This document shows, one piece after another, positions 33,079 to 43,064 of a DNA stretch of 64,000 nt (positions are counted from its first letter, which is position 1; each line of letters begins with the position of its first letter). This stretch comes from Sordariomycetes sp. S80-01Y (Eukaryota > Ascomycota > Sordariomycetes): NCBI GenBank assembly GCA_037042185.1, contig JAXQJY010000032.1:620001-684000 (forward strand). Reading direction: 5' to 3'. Under the pieces are notes generated by a model. It did not search any database. It was not told the origin of the DNA and worked only from the letters and a program-made list of their open reading frames with translations. The position numbers were made by a program, and so were the translations under genes.

Positions 33079-35274
33079 GGCAACAGCAAGTGTATGGCAG
33101 AAATAGAGCCCAGGTTAGGCAACTGGCGCCCGAGAACTTTCTTTTATACGGCATTGATTCAGGCTCGAGGCAGCCACACCTCCCCTGTCGTCATACGCAT
33201 GACCGCGATTCACATTGCGCGGCATACCTTGGCCGCTAGGCTGGGTGGAATTTGGTAGGTCGACATGGGACTTGTTGATGCCCTGCGCCACAATCGATAT
33301 GCGTCGTCTCGCTCTCGGCCTCTAAGGTGTTGACAGGAGGCGCAACTCTGGAGTTGGTCGGGACTGGGGACGTTGGGAGGCGAATAGTCTTGGCCAATGA
33401 GAAGCGATGTGGCGCAGCAAGTGCGTGGCGGTGCAGAAAATTGTTGAAGGCCACATCGAAGGTCAGAGAAACCAAATGCACATGATTGCATTGCGCCCTC
33501 TGCGCAGAGTGAACAGTCTCAGCGTGACACATCCCCTAGAGGGGAAAATACCAGCCGAGGTAGCAGCGGATGAGGGTTGGGCGTCCTTGAGTAGATATTC
33601 AGCCACACATCGCACCGCCACAACTCGCTCAAGCCAGCCACAGTTCTTCTTGGTTGCCTGTTTTATCACATGCTGCCTATTTGGGTGAGCTAACCGTTGT
33701 GAGCTCCCAAACCCCGGGACGCGTCACAGCATTCGTCCTCCGCCCAGCGAAAAGCATGGCGTGCTGCTATAATGCCTTTGATCACTTAGATGCTGCTAAT
33801 ATTGAGCAAGCGCCGTGTCAGCTTGGTACGACTAGGGTTCTGCCGCAGTTACAGGCTTCACCAACGCCTGCGACACTTCCCAAGCAGCACACACCACCAG
33901 CCACATGCCTATATTGATGCCAGTGCAGGGCGCATTCGGCCACAATCTGTAATTTCCAGCTTTGGCACCACCCTAGCGACTATGGAGACTGCTAAGTCAA
34001 TCGGTTTTTATTTCCGCAGCCGCTCCAGATCTCATCAGAGGTTTGGGGTGGTGAGAACCAGTAGTGAACCGTGCGATGTCGATCTTGGTTGATGAGAGTT
34101 TGCCTCGACCTTCGATCTTACAACTCGACTTCAAACTCTGCACTGTTGTCGTGACTGATTGCAATCGCCAAAGCAAGCCCGACTCCCTTACCGAGACTTC
34201 AAACAGTCAGCACAAAAGGTATAGCACTGATGGACGACCGAGTGAACAGCGCGGACATTGACGCGCAAACCGGTTTGCGAGCTCCAGCTTACAAGTCGAC
34301 AAAGGGTTTGATCCGCGGTGAATCTAGGACAAATTGAGGACTGGAGATTAGCGTGTTTGAGAGCTTCACTTGGGAACAAGGTCTCGCAGCGACTAGTGAA
34401 GCGCGCAGATGTCTTGTTACCAATAAGATATCGAACGGAATGGCTCCGGTATTTGGGGTTCCCCACCTCTTAAAAGGCTTTATGAAAGCCGGCAAGTCAG
34501 AGATGAGAAGTCTCGGGGGCCTAAGACGCAAGCGCAGCGCCGAGTCCATGCGTGGCCGGCACATCTCCTGCGGTGGGGGCGTCTAGTTCCAGTGGCTTTC
34601 ACGATGATCTCGCTAATGTCCACACGAGAATGCGAATGGCAGTCGTGATGACGATCTTCCCAGAAGCCAAGTTGGTGGCAATTCGCAGGATGCTGGCGTC
34701 AGTCCAGCATTGGAAATCGGCAGTCTAATGACTCGTAGCTCATTTCACGGATCCCTCAAGCCATGATCAATCTAGGAAACAATACCAAGACTCCCAAGAC
34801 CCAATCTAACAATGTAGAAGGTCGAAACTTGCACGGCAGGCCCCCAACGGCGATTTCCACGAGGCCAGCGACGCTAAGCATCCACCATCGTGCGCGATTC
34901 ATTCATCACATCAACAACCCTGCTCCCACGCTTCCTAGTGGAACACGCGAACCGGCACTCCGGGACGTTCCCCCAGCCAAGGAGCTCGAACCCCTGTTCC
35001 CAGCGTCCCTGCCACCAAGCTTAAACCTTTCCTGGGACGGCGTGCATGGAGGTGTCATTGCCAGATGTTAGCGGCGCCATTGCCTCCTGGAACCCTGACA
35101 AGCCTGACGATGGAAGAGCAAGATTGGGGGTTTCATCGATCTTGCCTGCTGCGTGTCTTATTCCCAGGATCTGACATGTCAATATGCGGTGTGTCCTACC
35201 ACCGGCTTTGTTCCTTTTACTACTCAGTCGCCCGTGAAGACCACTGTGCCTTTCGTTGACATTGATCAAAAGCC
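33079..35274. other. Long intergenic stretch, nothing recognised
   Basis: About 2.2 kb between divergent genes. Frames up to 102 codons are present on both strands, none with a domain or convincing splice structure. It should contain the promoters of the dynamin-like and rhodopsin-domain genes. Confidence 0.5.
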
Positions 35275-36501
35275 ATGGCGGAGGAAAGCGTCCCTGACCA
35301 TGGGCCGTTGATGACAGGCTCGATATGGTTCATCTGTTCTTTCTGCTTTCTATTCCTGTTGGCACGCCTCTATGTCCGGTTTACCAGAGGCAGAACCCTC
35401 TGGTGGGACGACTGGATCTTAATCATCTCATGGGTAGCATTCCTCCTTCTCGTGTGCCACTATCCAAACTAATGAGGAGCAACAGCTGGCACTTCTAGGA
35501 CAAACAGCAATGACCCAAGCAGCCATCAAATACGGCTTCGGAAAATATGTCCACGACATAGCCGACCGCGCTAAGATCTTCACCATTGTCGTCTACGGTC
35601 AGATTGGTCTGACGTTCGTTGCCTTCGCAATCACGCTGAGCAAGATCTCTTTCGCTCTCACGCTGCTGCGGCTCACCGAGGGCTGGTGGCGGTACGTGGT
35701 CTGGTTCACCATCGTGACCATGGCGCTGCTGAGCATACCGGCCGCGGTGCTGCCGTGGATTCAGTGCCGGCCGTTCGAGAAGGGGTTGGACGACAGCATT
35801 CCCGGGGAGTGCTTCGACAAGAACATCTCGATCCAATATGGTATCTTCATGTCCGCCTGGAACGCCGCAATGGATTTTGTCCTTGCGGCGATTCCCTGGA
35901 CGGTCCTGTGGAAGCTCAACATGAACACGACGGAGAAGATTGGCATTGGCATCTGCATGTCTCTCGGCGTCCTGTAAGCCTTCTCCACAATCTTCTATTG
36001 ACAGCGGGCGCAGTATACTGACACGTGGTTTAAAGCGCCGGCATCGTCGCCATCATCAAGTCTTTCTACCTCCGCCAACTCGCCTCCTCAGACTTCTCCT
36101 ACGACGGCGTCGAGATAACTTGCTGGTCGGCCACGGAGTCCGCTGCCGCCATCATCGCGGCATCCATCCCCGTCCTCCGAGTCTTCATCCGCGAGAAAAC
36201 CTCCTCGAGGAGCTACGGTTCCAAGCGCGGCATCGACGGGATCCAACTCTCCAGGGTGGGAGGCAGCCACCACGATCCCAAGGACCCGAGAAAGGTGGTC
36301 AACGAAGTCTGGGTCAGCGCGCACAAGAGAGACGATGAAAGTGATAGGAGCATACTTCGAGGCGAGGGGCCGGGGGGTAGTGGGAGTGGAAATGGGGGCA
36401 TCATGCAGACCAGTACGTTTATGATCGATACGCATAGCGATTCAGAGAGTGCAGGCAGAAGGGAAAGTGATGGTATTGAAGAGGTCAAGACCAAGGGTTG
36501 A
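35275..36501 (+). CDS. Fungal rhodopsin-domain integral membrane protein
   Basis: A second member of the rhodopsin-domain family, unrelated in detail to the one at 4.5 kb. Exons 35275-35433, 35486-35973 and 36036-36501 give 370 residues; introns are 52 nt (phase 0) and 62 nt (phase 2). Helices are visible from residue 14 (IWFICSFCFLFLLARLYVRF). Then come the WDDWILIISW motif at the first splice site, the QAAIKYGFGKYVHDI loop, LSKISFALTLLRLT, the IQCRPFEKGLDDSIPGEC loop and MDFVLAAIPWTVLWKLNM. The last 110 residues are a polar cytoplasmic tail rich in Ser, Gly and Asp. Its role is unknown. Confidence 0.88.
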
Positions 36502-37159
36502 AAACGACGGAATCAAGAATTTTCCGCCTTGGAGTCCGGCAATGGATGATACATGATCTTTACGACAAGAGTTCTCTAGCGAGTATACGTTTTGCAATTT
36601 CTGCTTTGCTGATTTGAAGGCCTATGTACACCATCACTGCATTTGTTGGGCGCTTGAAATCGACCGTATGGCTCGTAGTGCCACCGCATCCTCGTCGTCT
36701 TGCGACCCTCATGTGAGCGTCCTCTTATCTTTCCTAGTCTTGTCAGGCCAAGGCCCAACTTCGGCAGCTACATGATCGTGCTGCTGCCTGCGCGAGTTCC
36801 TCTCAAGTGCGTCCGCGCTTGGCTTCGTGAGTTCTGGCGTAGACCAATCTCAGCGCTTCGCACTATCGAGAGAATTGTAGACGGCTTGCCGTGGCAAGAT
36901 GCCGTGTGTGCGACGACTGACGGCTAATGCCAGCTCTCAGTCAAAGTTCTGCATGGAAGGCTGACTCTGGAATACGTCGTCCTAACCGTAAGGAACGGCT
37001 CAACGGGCATGGGTTCCCCAATGCATGTTCATCAATCGGTCGATCCCTGAATGCAGCATGCACCCACACCTTCGGCGTGGTTGAGGGCAGGGAGCCGCAA
37101 CAGCATATTCTGATACCTGCTCATCTTTCCTTGGCAGTATCTTTTGGTTTTGTGAGCGA
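36502..37159. other. Intergenic between convergent genes
   Basis: 3' flanks of the rhodopsin-domain gene and of the quinate repressor. I looked here for the missing catabolic dehydroquinase and saw none. Confidence 0.5.
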
Positions 37160-39769
37160 TCAAGGCACTTCCCTAACCTCGGATGGCATCCTTGATTGGA
37201 GCTCTTCATGCATGAAGCCCTGTTCGTCACGATAAGCTCTCAGCAGGTCTCTCCTCATGACCTTTCGTGGCGCACGCTTCCCCGTGAACAGCTCAAACTG
37301 GGCAAATCCTTGCTCCGGTAAGAGATCTAGGCCAGTCAACGCAACCCACCCGCGTGAGGCTTGTTGTCTAGCTTGACGCAACAATGGGGTGTCTAGAGTC
37401 TTGTAGCCAAGCTCGATAATGACGCCACCTGTACGGCTTGCGAGCCAATCCTCTGGAACAGTGAAGTTTGGCGCTGGCACGTCTCCGATGCGGTGTGTAG
37501 GAATACACGAAATGATAATTGTTGGCAAGTTGAACTCCGTCGGCCAAGGGTCGTGGATGTCGTGGAGGACGTGAAAGCGCGTGTCGCTCCCAGCACCCAG
37601 TGACCGAAACTCTGGTTTCTGTAGCAGCAGCGTGAAATGCTTGGCCAGCTTTTCAGCGTTTGCCAAGGTTCGGTTGTACAAGACAATGTTCTGGACGCCA
37701 ACCTGAAGCATGGCGTACAACGCAGCTCGAGCCATTCCGCCAGCACCCACCAGCACGCCACAGGATCCAGGTCGGACGGCATTCGCTGGTGATAGACCTC
37801 GTCTGATGCAGGCACGGATGCCGATCCAATCTGTGTTCTCTCCGTACAGGGCTTTGACAGGTCCTGCCCTGCCCATCGATCTGAAGAACTCGCCGCCTTG
37901 AGGCAGCGAACCGTCCGGGTTGAGACGCCGCACAGGAATCAGCGTATTCACAGCTCCAATGGCTTGAGCATGGCGGCTCAGAGAATGTATCAGAGTGATG
38001 ACTTCGACCTTGAACGGGAGGCCTATGGAGGCACCGCCGAAATTGGGATCTTCAATCAGATGCTTGATCGCACTCAGCGATTCCGTCGAATGAGGTGTGT
38101 AGTGATGTGGGAGGCCGCAGGCGGCGAGGGCAGAGTTATGCATCACCGGTGACATGCTGTAGCCGACCTTCACGCCAAAGACATACATCTTCATCCTGTC
38201 ATAGACGAATGACGAACATAGTGCCTTTGTGGCTGCTTGCGCCGTCAGCTGGTAGCCCTCCATATCGCTGTCTTCTTTCGGTACGACAGCTGTAAGGATA
38301 GGATTGAAGCAAGCCGATGTCCTTCCCAAGGGACCGGAATTGTATGTGATTAACGGTATCTGTTTGCAGTCAAGAGCCTTAGCGGCTGCTCTAAACTGAT
38401 TGACAGCGAGGTTGTCGTCAAATGTGGTCGCCGGTCGAACGAGTCGTGCCAGGTCGCATCCGAGCTTGCTCGCCTTCTGATAGAGGGAGAGCCAGGACGG
38501 CGAATCCCATGCTGGCGGATCTGTCGTGATCAAGCAGTCTCCAATGATCTTGGAACGTCCCCTGGCAGCTAACAGGCGAGAAATATCAGCGTTGTTGAGT
38601 CGGAGGTTTATCGTGACCATCTCTGGTGCTAGACGGACTGCATGAGACACCAGGTCAAGATACTGGCGAACGACATCCTCGTCGGCATCCTCGGGTAACT
38701 CAACGTGAACCGCCAAAGGCAGGACGGTGCCGCGTCGTGCTATGCCTACCCCTTTTGTAACTTGTTCCGTGAGGTCCCGGAAGCTGTCTACCTGCCCTTC
38801 TGCGGAATCCCCTAGCAAGTCGCTGACCACAATCTGGACCACGTCCGCGCCACCAACAAGATCCTCCAGCTCAAAACCTGGCTTCAGCAGGTCGGATAAG
38901 GGAATGCACATGGCGTACGTGAACTGCAGCTGCTCCGAGGGAATGGTTGACAACGGAAACGCGGACTCAATGAAGGGTATCGCCCCTGGCGGGAAGATGA
39001 GCGACAGGAATTTCAGCATGTGCCTCTCCGCCTGCTTCAAGGTCAGATAAGGTGCCGGTAGCCTGTCGAGGAGGGTCTCAGATGAGGGCGATTCGGGTAT
39101 CTCCAACTGTCTTTCCGAGACATTGAAGAACTCGAAGTTGGTGCATGTCCTGAAGATGGCTCGGCTCACGCTGAGCAGGTTGTCTATCTTGGTACGGTCT
39201 TGGATCTTCAAGTGGTCCTGAATGGCTTCGGCATCTCGCACGACGTGTATGACGGGATGCGTGGCAGCAAATTCGCGGAGCAATGCTTGTATCCTGCTCT
39301 CCATCCACGAACACACGATGACGCTATCTGTGCGGTTTCTTTCGAAGACGCTTTGCAGAACCTTGGCCTGCTGACGGTGACACTGAGGCGTGCCGTGCTC
39401 CTTTCTGTATCCCGCACTCGAAGTGCCACAAGACCGCTGGAAGGCCGTCTCGAGGTCGATAACCTTGCGCTTCATAGCGGACGAAGCCATGATGGCCAAC
39501 GTCGACTTGCCCGCGCCGCGGATGCCGACCAGCACAATGGATGCATCGGCTCGAAAGTCAGGAACCTCCCCCGTCAAGGGAGGAAAGGATGGCGACGGCG
39601 TTCGCGTGGTCGCCTCCATCGCGTCGGGCGGGTAGGAAGTTCGCGCTCTTCTATGGTTTGTAGACACGTCCGGGTCGGCTTGGTGATGGTGATGGTGGTG
39701 GTTGTTGAAGTGCTCGTGACCAAGCATGGTCTGGAAGGGCCTCTTGACTCCGGCCATTGCGGGCGTCAT
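37160..39769 (-). CDS. qutR: Quinate pathway repressor (QutR / qa-1S)
   Basis: The repressor keeps the quinate genes off without inducer, by binding the activator QutA. The 869-residue, intronless protein corresponds to the last three domains of the pentafunctional AROM protein. These are a shikimate-kinase-like domain with Walker A GIRGAGKSTL (about residue 81), a 3-dehydroquinase-like domain in the middle, and a shikimate-dehydrogenase-like domain starting at about MKMYVFGVKVGYSMSPVMHN. In that last domain the Lys of GLPFK and the Asp of ENTDWIGI, catalytic in true enzymes, are kept, which fits a role as metabolite sensor. A run of six His lies near residue 24 in the otherwise disordered N-terminus. 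It is divergent from the activator gene, 570 bases away, as expected for the regulatory pair. Confidence 0.92.
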   Translation of the reverse strand: MTPAMAGVKRPFQTMLGHEHFNNHHHHHHQADPDVSTNHRRARTSYPPDAMEATTRTPSPSFPPLTGEVPDFRADASIVLVGIRGAGKSTLAIMASSAMKRKVIDLETAFQRSCGTSSAGYRKEHGTPQCHRQQAKVLQSVFERNRTDSVIVCSWMESRIQALLREFAATHPVIHVVRDAEAIQDHLKIQDRTKIDNLLSVSRAIFRTCTNFEFFNVSERQLEIPESPSSETLLDRLPAPYLTLKQAERHMLKFLSLIFPPGAIPFIESAFPLSTIPSEQLQFTYAMCIPLSDLLKPGFELEDLVGGADVVQIVVSDLLGDSAEGQVDSFRDLTEQVTKGVGIARRGTVLPLAVHVELPEDADEDVVRQYLDLVSHAVRLAPEMVTINLRLNNADISRLLAARGRSKIIGDCLITTDPPAWDSPSWLSLYQKASKLGCDLARLVRPATTFDDNLAVNQFRAAAKALDCKQIPLITYNSGPLGRTSACFNPILTAVVPKEDSDMEGYQLTAQAATKALCSSFVYDRMKMYVFGVKVGYSMSPVMHNSALAACGLPHHYTPHSTESLSAIKHLIEDPNFGGASIGLPFKVEVITLIHSLSRHAQAIGAVNTLIPVRRLNPDGSLPQGGEFFRSMGRAGPVKALYGENTDWIGIRACIRRGLSPANAVRPGSCGVLVGAGGMARAALYAMLQVGVQNIVLYNRTLANAEKLAKHFTLLLQKPEFRSLGAGSDTRFHVLHDIHDPWPTEFNLPTIIISCIPTHRIGDVPAPNFTVPEDWLASRTGGVIIELGYKTLDTPLLRQARQQASRGWVALTGLDLLPEQGFAQFELFTGKRAPRKVMRRDLLRAYRDEQGFMHEELQSRMPSEVREVP

Positions 39770-40338
39770 GGTCAGCGATCCGAGTCGTCCATGGCTTGAA
39801 TCTCACGATGGTGTGTTGAGGAACGAAGTTGGAGGAGCCAAGAATCGCCTGACAGTGACAGCGACGGTGACAGTCCATTGGACCATCTCGGCTGCTTGAA
39901 ATCCGACCCCGCCAAATCGGACTTGGCTTAAAGATTCCAGGGTTGGAAGACGACTGCAAGGGAGGCAACCACGAGGAACTTCTGCTAGGTGGAAGAGCCT
40001 TTACCCGGCTCGACAAAAAGCAGCAAGAAACCTGTCACCCAACCGAGGTGTATTCTTTTCTGTCAAGTTTCTGCCCCACCATCGCCGTCATCCGCGGTGG
40101 CCCTCAGTGCGCCCCAGATTCACCCCCCGCAAAGCTCAGCACCGGCGTCGACGACAATCGCCAATGGCCTCAATTCGCCTCCTAAGGCCTCTCTCTACTC
40201 CCAATAGCCCCGGTCTTGTCATTTGAGAGATGCAACGGCAGATCGTCATGTCTTCTCGCGCTGCGTAGATGCGCGCATCGAACTGAGCTAACGGCGTCCA
40301 TCCATCACGACCCCTCGAACCCATGAGTCCGCGGAAGG
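39770..40338. other. Shared qutR/qutA promoter region
   Basis: The 569-base divergent promoter of repressor and activator. It contains a candidate activator-binding site at 39991-40006, listed separately. Confidence 0.6.
39991..40006 (+). promoter_or_regulatory. Candidate QutA/QA-1F binding site (degenerate)
   Basis: GGAAGAGCCTTTACCC. One half-site (TTACCC) is perfect against the known consensus GGRTAA-N4-TTAYCC and the other has two changes. It matches the better site before qutD (42700-42715) at 14 of 16 positions. The qa-1F activator is known to regulate its own gene in Neurospora, which fits the position. Confidence 0.4.
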
Positions 40339-42597
40339 ATGCCGCAGAAAAAAAGAGTTGGCGATGCAGGCACCAACCCTCAAGATGAGCCTGGCGAGTC
40401 CGCAGCTCCGAAGCGACAGCGCGTGAGCTTGGCCTGCGATGCATGTCGAACAGCCAGAGAGCGATGCGACGGGCTGCGACCACGATGCGGGACATGCGTC
40501 TCACAAAACCGATCATGCTCGTATACCCCGACTGCGAAGAAACGAGGCGTACAGACGGGTTATTTGCGCACAATAGAGTTGTCCCTGGCATGGTTGTTAT
40601 ACGAGCAGGCTCCTGAGAGCGAGGAAGCCTTGTACAGACTCCTGATAAACGAGGGCGGGGTTCTCCAGAAGAAAGGGAAGGCTGCGGATCGCTTGCACAA
40701 GAAATGGAGCAAAAGCAGGGTCAGTAAGGAGATCAGCCGCATCTTGTCTGGAGCGCCTTCCCAGTACCAGGTTTGTGGTCCTCATCTGTCAGCCATCAAC
40801 AGCACATCTGACAAGAGACAGTCCAAAGTCGACAGTTCAGGCGAGGGCTCCGATACGGAGGGCGACGGAGATGGGACCTCAATGACTGACTCCAACGACC
40901 CGGCCGTGTTTGGAAACTCGCCAATCGTGCCGCGCCCAAGGACTCAACCTGATAATCCTTCGACGCCAACCCTCAAGCTACCCTCGAACTGGCGAAGGCT
41001 GGTCGACATCTACTTCACATACACGCACTGTTGGTTCCCGCTGCTCGATAAACAGCGAATACTGGAAACAGGACTGGGGTATCCAGCGGATGGTCTCCCC
41101 GCCCCCGCTGGGCAGACTGACGTGGCCGCATGCTATGCTGAGCTGTGGGCTGTGATGGCGCTTGCTGCTTTTCAGAATCCGTCGGCAGAGGGCTCGTCAA
41201 GCGAAGACCTGTCAGCAAAACGCATGTACGCTGTTGCACGCTCTTTGATACCTTCGGAGGAAAGTCAGTTCGAACTTCCCCATCTACGCTCGCTGTTGCT
41301 CCATGGGCTGGTGCTCATTGGCCAAGGTGCCGACCTCGCAGCGTGGATGTTGATAGGAACAGCAACTCGGCTGGCCTTGCATTTACGCGGCACTGGTGGC
41401 TTGTTCGTGCACGACGGCCGGCGCGACGAGGTGTCGAGCCGCTCTGGCTTCCTGACGCTGGCAGCTTGTTTCATTCTGGATACCCTGACCTCGACGGCAT
41501 TGGGTCAGGACACTTCACTACAGATGGACTTGACTGACGTTCTCAATGTTGTGTCGTCTTATGGAGACTTTGCCGAGAGTGAGGCGTGGCAGCCGCTCCC
41601 TGGCTTCAATGGTGCCCAGGGCGGGCCAGAGTCACAGCCCATTCCCACGCAGCCCGTCAGAATGTTTCGGCAGCTTCTACGGTTCATCCAGATCTTGAGC
41701 GCCAACCTGAGCCAGAAGGCCGGGTCCAACTTTGCAGGCTCAGGAGCTGAAGAGCTTGGCAAGTCGCTCGATCCAAACTACGCCTTCTGCAACTCGGTTA
41801 TACTGGGCGGGACGACTCCTGCTGTACCGTCGGCTTTCCTCCTCCAGATTGCGTTCATGGTCACGACAATACGACTGATGCGGGGCTTCCGGGCTTCAAT
41901 TTTGTCGAGCGTAATGGAGATAGCTGAAGCATGTATATCATCGTTCGGTCTCTGCGGGACTCCACCCGTAGTGGTAGGCCTGCTCGGAATCGTGCAGCGT
42001 TGTGGGCATGTCGAAAAGATGCATCAATCGGAGCAGTCAAAATGGTCAGCCATGATGGACTCGCTAAAGCGGGTCTGGAAGGCTGACGACTGGAGGCAGG
42101 GTCAACATTCATATGGAACCCCCTACTCAGCGACGACGGGGAATGCCTCGAGTGCGGTCTCCTCAGGCGGCGACTTCGTTTACGCAACCGGTCATGTGCA
42201 ACACGGCTATTTGCCTACGCGCTCCCACAGCTCGATGGGCGGCCAACTGGACACCCAGCACAACTCAGGGCTAGATTTCACCCTGCCGCAAGCTCAAGGG
42301 CTCGCCAGCAATCCGCCATTCACGATGGGTCCGCCGTCAAAGAGCCCAGCGAACTCGCGCAGCATATCCTTGGCAAGCCCGAACATGCAATCATCCGGTA
42401 GAGGTACCGGGGCGTCAGTGTTTTCCGGTGGGGGAGACGTGATGGACCAGACTATCGATTACGACGCAATCCTGGAAGAACTTGGTTCCATCGACGCCAA
42501 CGACGGCCTCGATATGGACCCCCAGTTCATGACCAACCTTGGCTTCGCCCCAGGCTGCGACCTGGGAGAAATGTTCCAGGGGGACTTTGGCGTGTAG
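40339..42597 (+). CDS. qutA: Quinate pathway activator (QutA / qa-1F)
   Basis: Zn2Cys6 transcription activator of the quinate genes, 752 residues in one exon. The DNA-binding cluster starts at CDACRTARERCDGLRPRC and continues GTCVSQNRSC, about residues 32-60, preceded by a basic PKRQR stretch. It is followed by the linker KKRGVQTGYLRTIE, characteristic of QutA-like proteins, and by the fungal-specific transcription factor middle domain (WRRLVDIYFTYTHCWFPLLDK). The acidic C-terminus (DYDAILEELGSIDANDGLDMD) is a plausible activation region. QutR resembles the three C-terminal domains of AROM, and QutA is thought to derive from the N-terminal part of AROM. The assignment rests on the domain plus its place beside QutR and the structural genes. 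Confidence 0.9.
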   Translation: MPQKKRVGDAGTNPQDEPGESAAPKRQRVSLACDACRTARERCDGLRPRCGTCVSQNRSCSYTPTAKKRGVQTGYLRTIELSLAWLLYEQAPESEEALYRLLINEGGVLQKKGKAADRLHKKWSKSRVSKEISRILSGAPSQYQVCGPHLSAINSTSDKRQSKVDSSGEGSDTEGDGDGTSMTDSNDPAVFGNSPIVPRPRTQPDNPSTPTLKLPSNWRRLVDIYFTYTHCWFPLLDKQRILETGLGYPADGLPAPAGQTDVAACYAELWAVMALAAFQNPSAEGSSSEDLSAKRMYAVARSLIPSEESQFELPHLRSLLLHGLVLIGQGADLAAWMLIGTATRLALHLRGTGGLFVHDGRRDEVSSRSGFLTLAACFILDTLTSTALGQDTSLQMDLTDVLNVVSSYGDFAESEAWQPLPGFNGAQGGPESQPIPTQPVRMFRQLLRFIQILSANLSQKAGSNFAGSGAEELGKSLDPNYAFCNSVILGGTTPAVPSAFLLQIAFMVTTIRLMRGFRASILSSVMEIAEACISSFGLCGTPPVVVGLLGIVQRCGHVEKMHQSEQSKWSAMMDSLKRVWKADDWRQGQHSYGTPYSATTGNASSAVSSGGDFVYATGHVQHGYLPTRSHSSMGGQLDTQHNSGLDFTLPQAQGLASNPPFTMGPPSKSPANSRSISLASPNMQSSGRGTGASVFSGGGDVMDQTIDYDAILEELGSIDANDGLDMDPQFMTNLGFAPGCDLGEMFQGDFGV

Positions 42598-42699
42598 CAT
42601 AGAGCGGCAGCATAACTCCGTGGAACCCACAGCTTCATCGGCACTGAATAGTGACTTTGCTGAGCCCATGCGTCAGTCCTGGTCCAGCCAGGGGTTGGG

Positions 42700-42715
42700 G
42701 GATAAGCCTTTACCC
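42700..42715 (+). promoter_or_regulatory. qutD: QutA/QA-1F binding site upstream of the permease
   Basis: GGATAAGCCTTTACCC fits the quinate activator consensus GGRTAA-RYRY-TTAYCC with both half-sites intact and one spacer position off. It lies 350 bases before the qutD start and 270 before its TATA box. This supports activator-dependent induction by quinate. Confidence 0.65.
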
Positions 42716-42968
42716 ACCAGCCAAGCCTCCACCCAAACTAGGTTGAGTCCGCTCAGCCGTCACCACTGCCGGGCAAAAACTTTGCAAGAATCTTCCTGGG
42801 CTCTCCACAGCGATCCCCGCACGAACCCCAGGTTATGGGAAGGGAAATCTCTGGAGCCGGGGCGCGTTCCTCTCTTCGTTGACATTACCGGGTATGGGAT
42901 TGGCTCCCCAACGTGGCGCAACCGAGACCTAGCACCCTCGTTATATTACCTCTTCGCCCAGCGGGCTG

Positions 42969-42974
42969 TATAAA
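42969..42974 (+). promoter_or_regulatory. qutD: TATA box of qutD
   Basis: TATAAA 91 bases before the ATG at 43065, followed by a CT-rich start region. Confidence 0.5.
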
Positions 42975-43064
42975 TCCCCTCCCCGTACTTGCGACAAGAG
43001 ACCTGCCTCCTGTTTGTCGCCCATCCTCCTTCATTTTCTACACCGTCGACGCAGGCTCCTCACC

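Larger units (their letters stand above)
42598..43064. other. qutD promoter region
   Basis: 467 bases between the activator stop and the permease start, with a near-perfect activator site and a TATA box, both listed separately. Confidence 0.6.
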
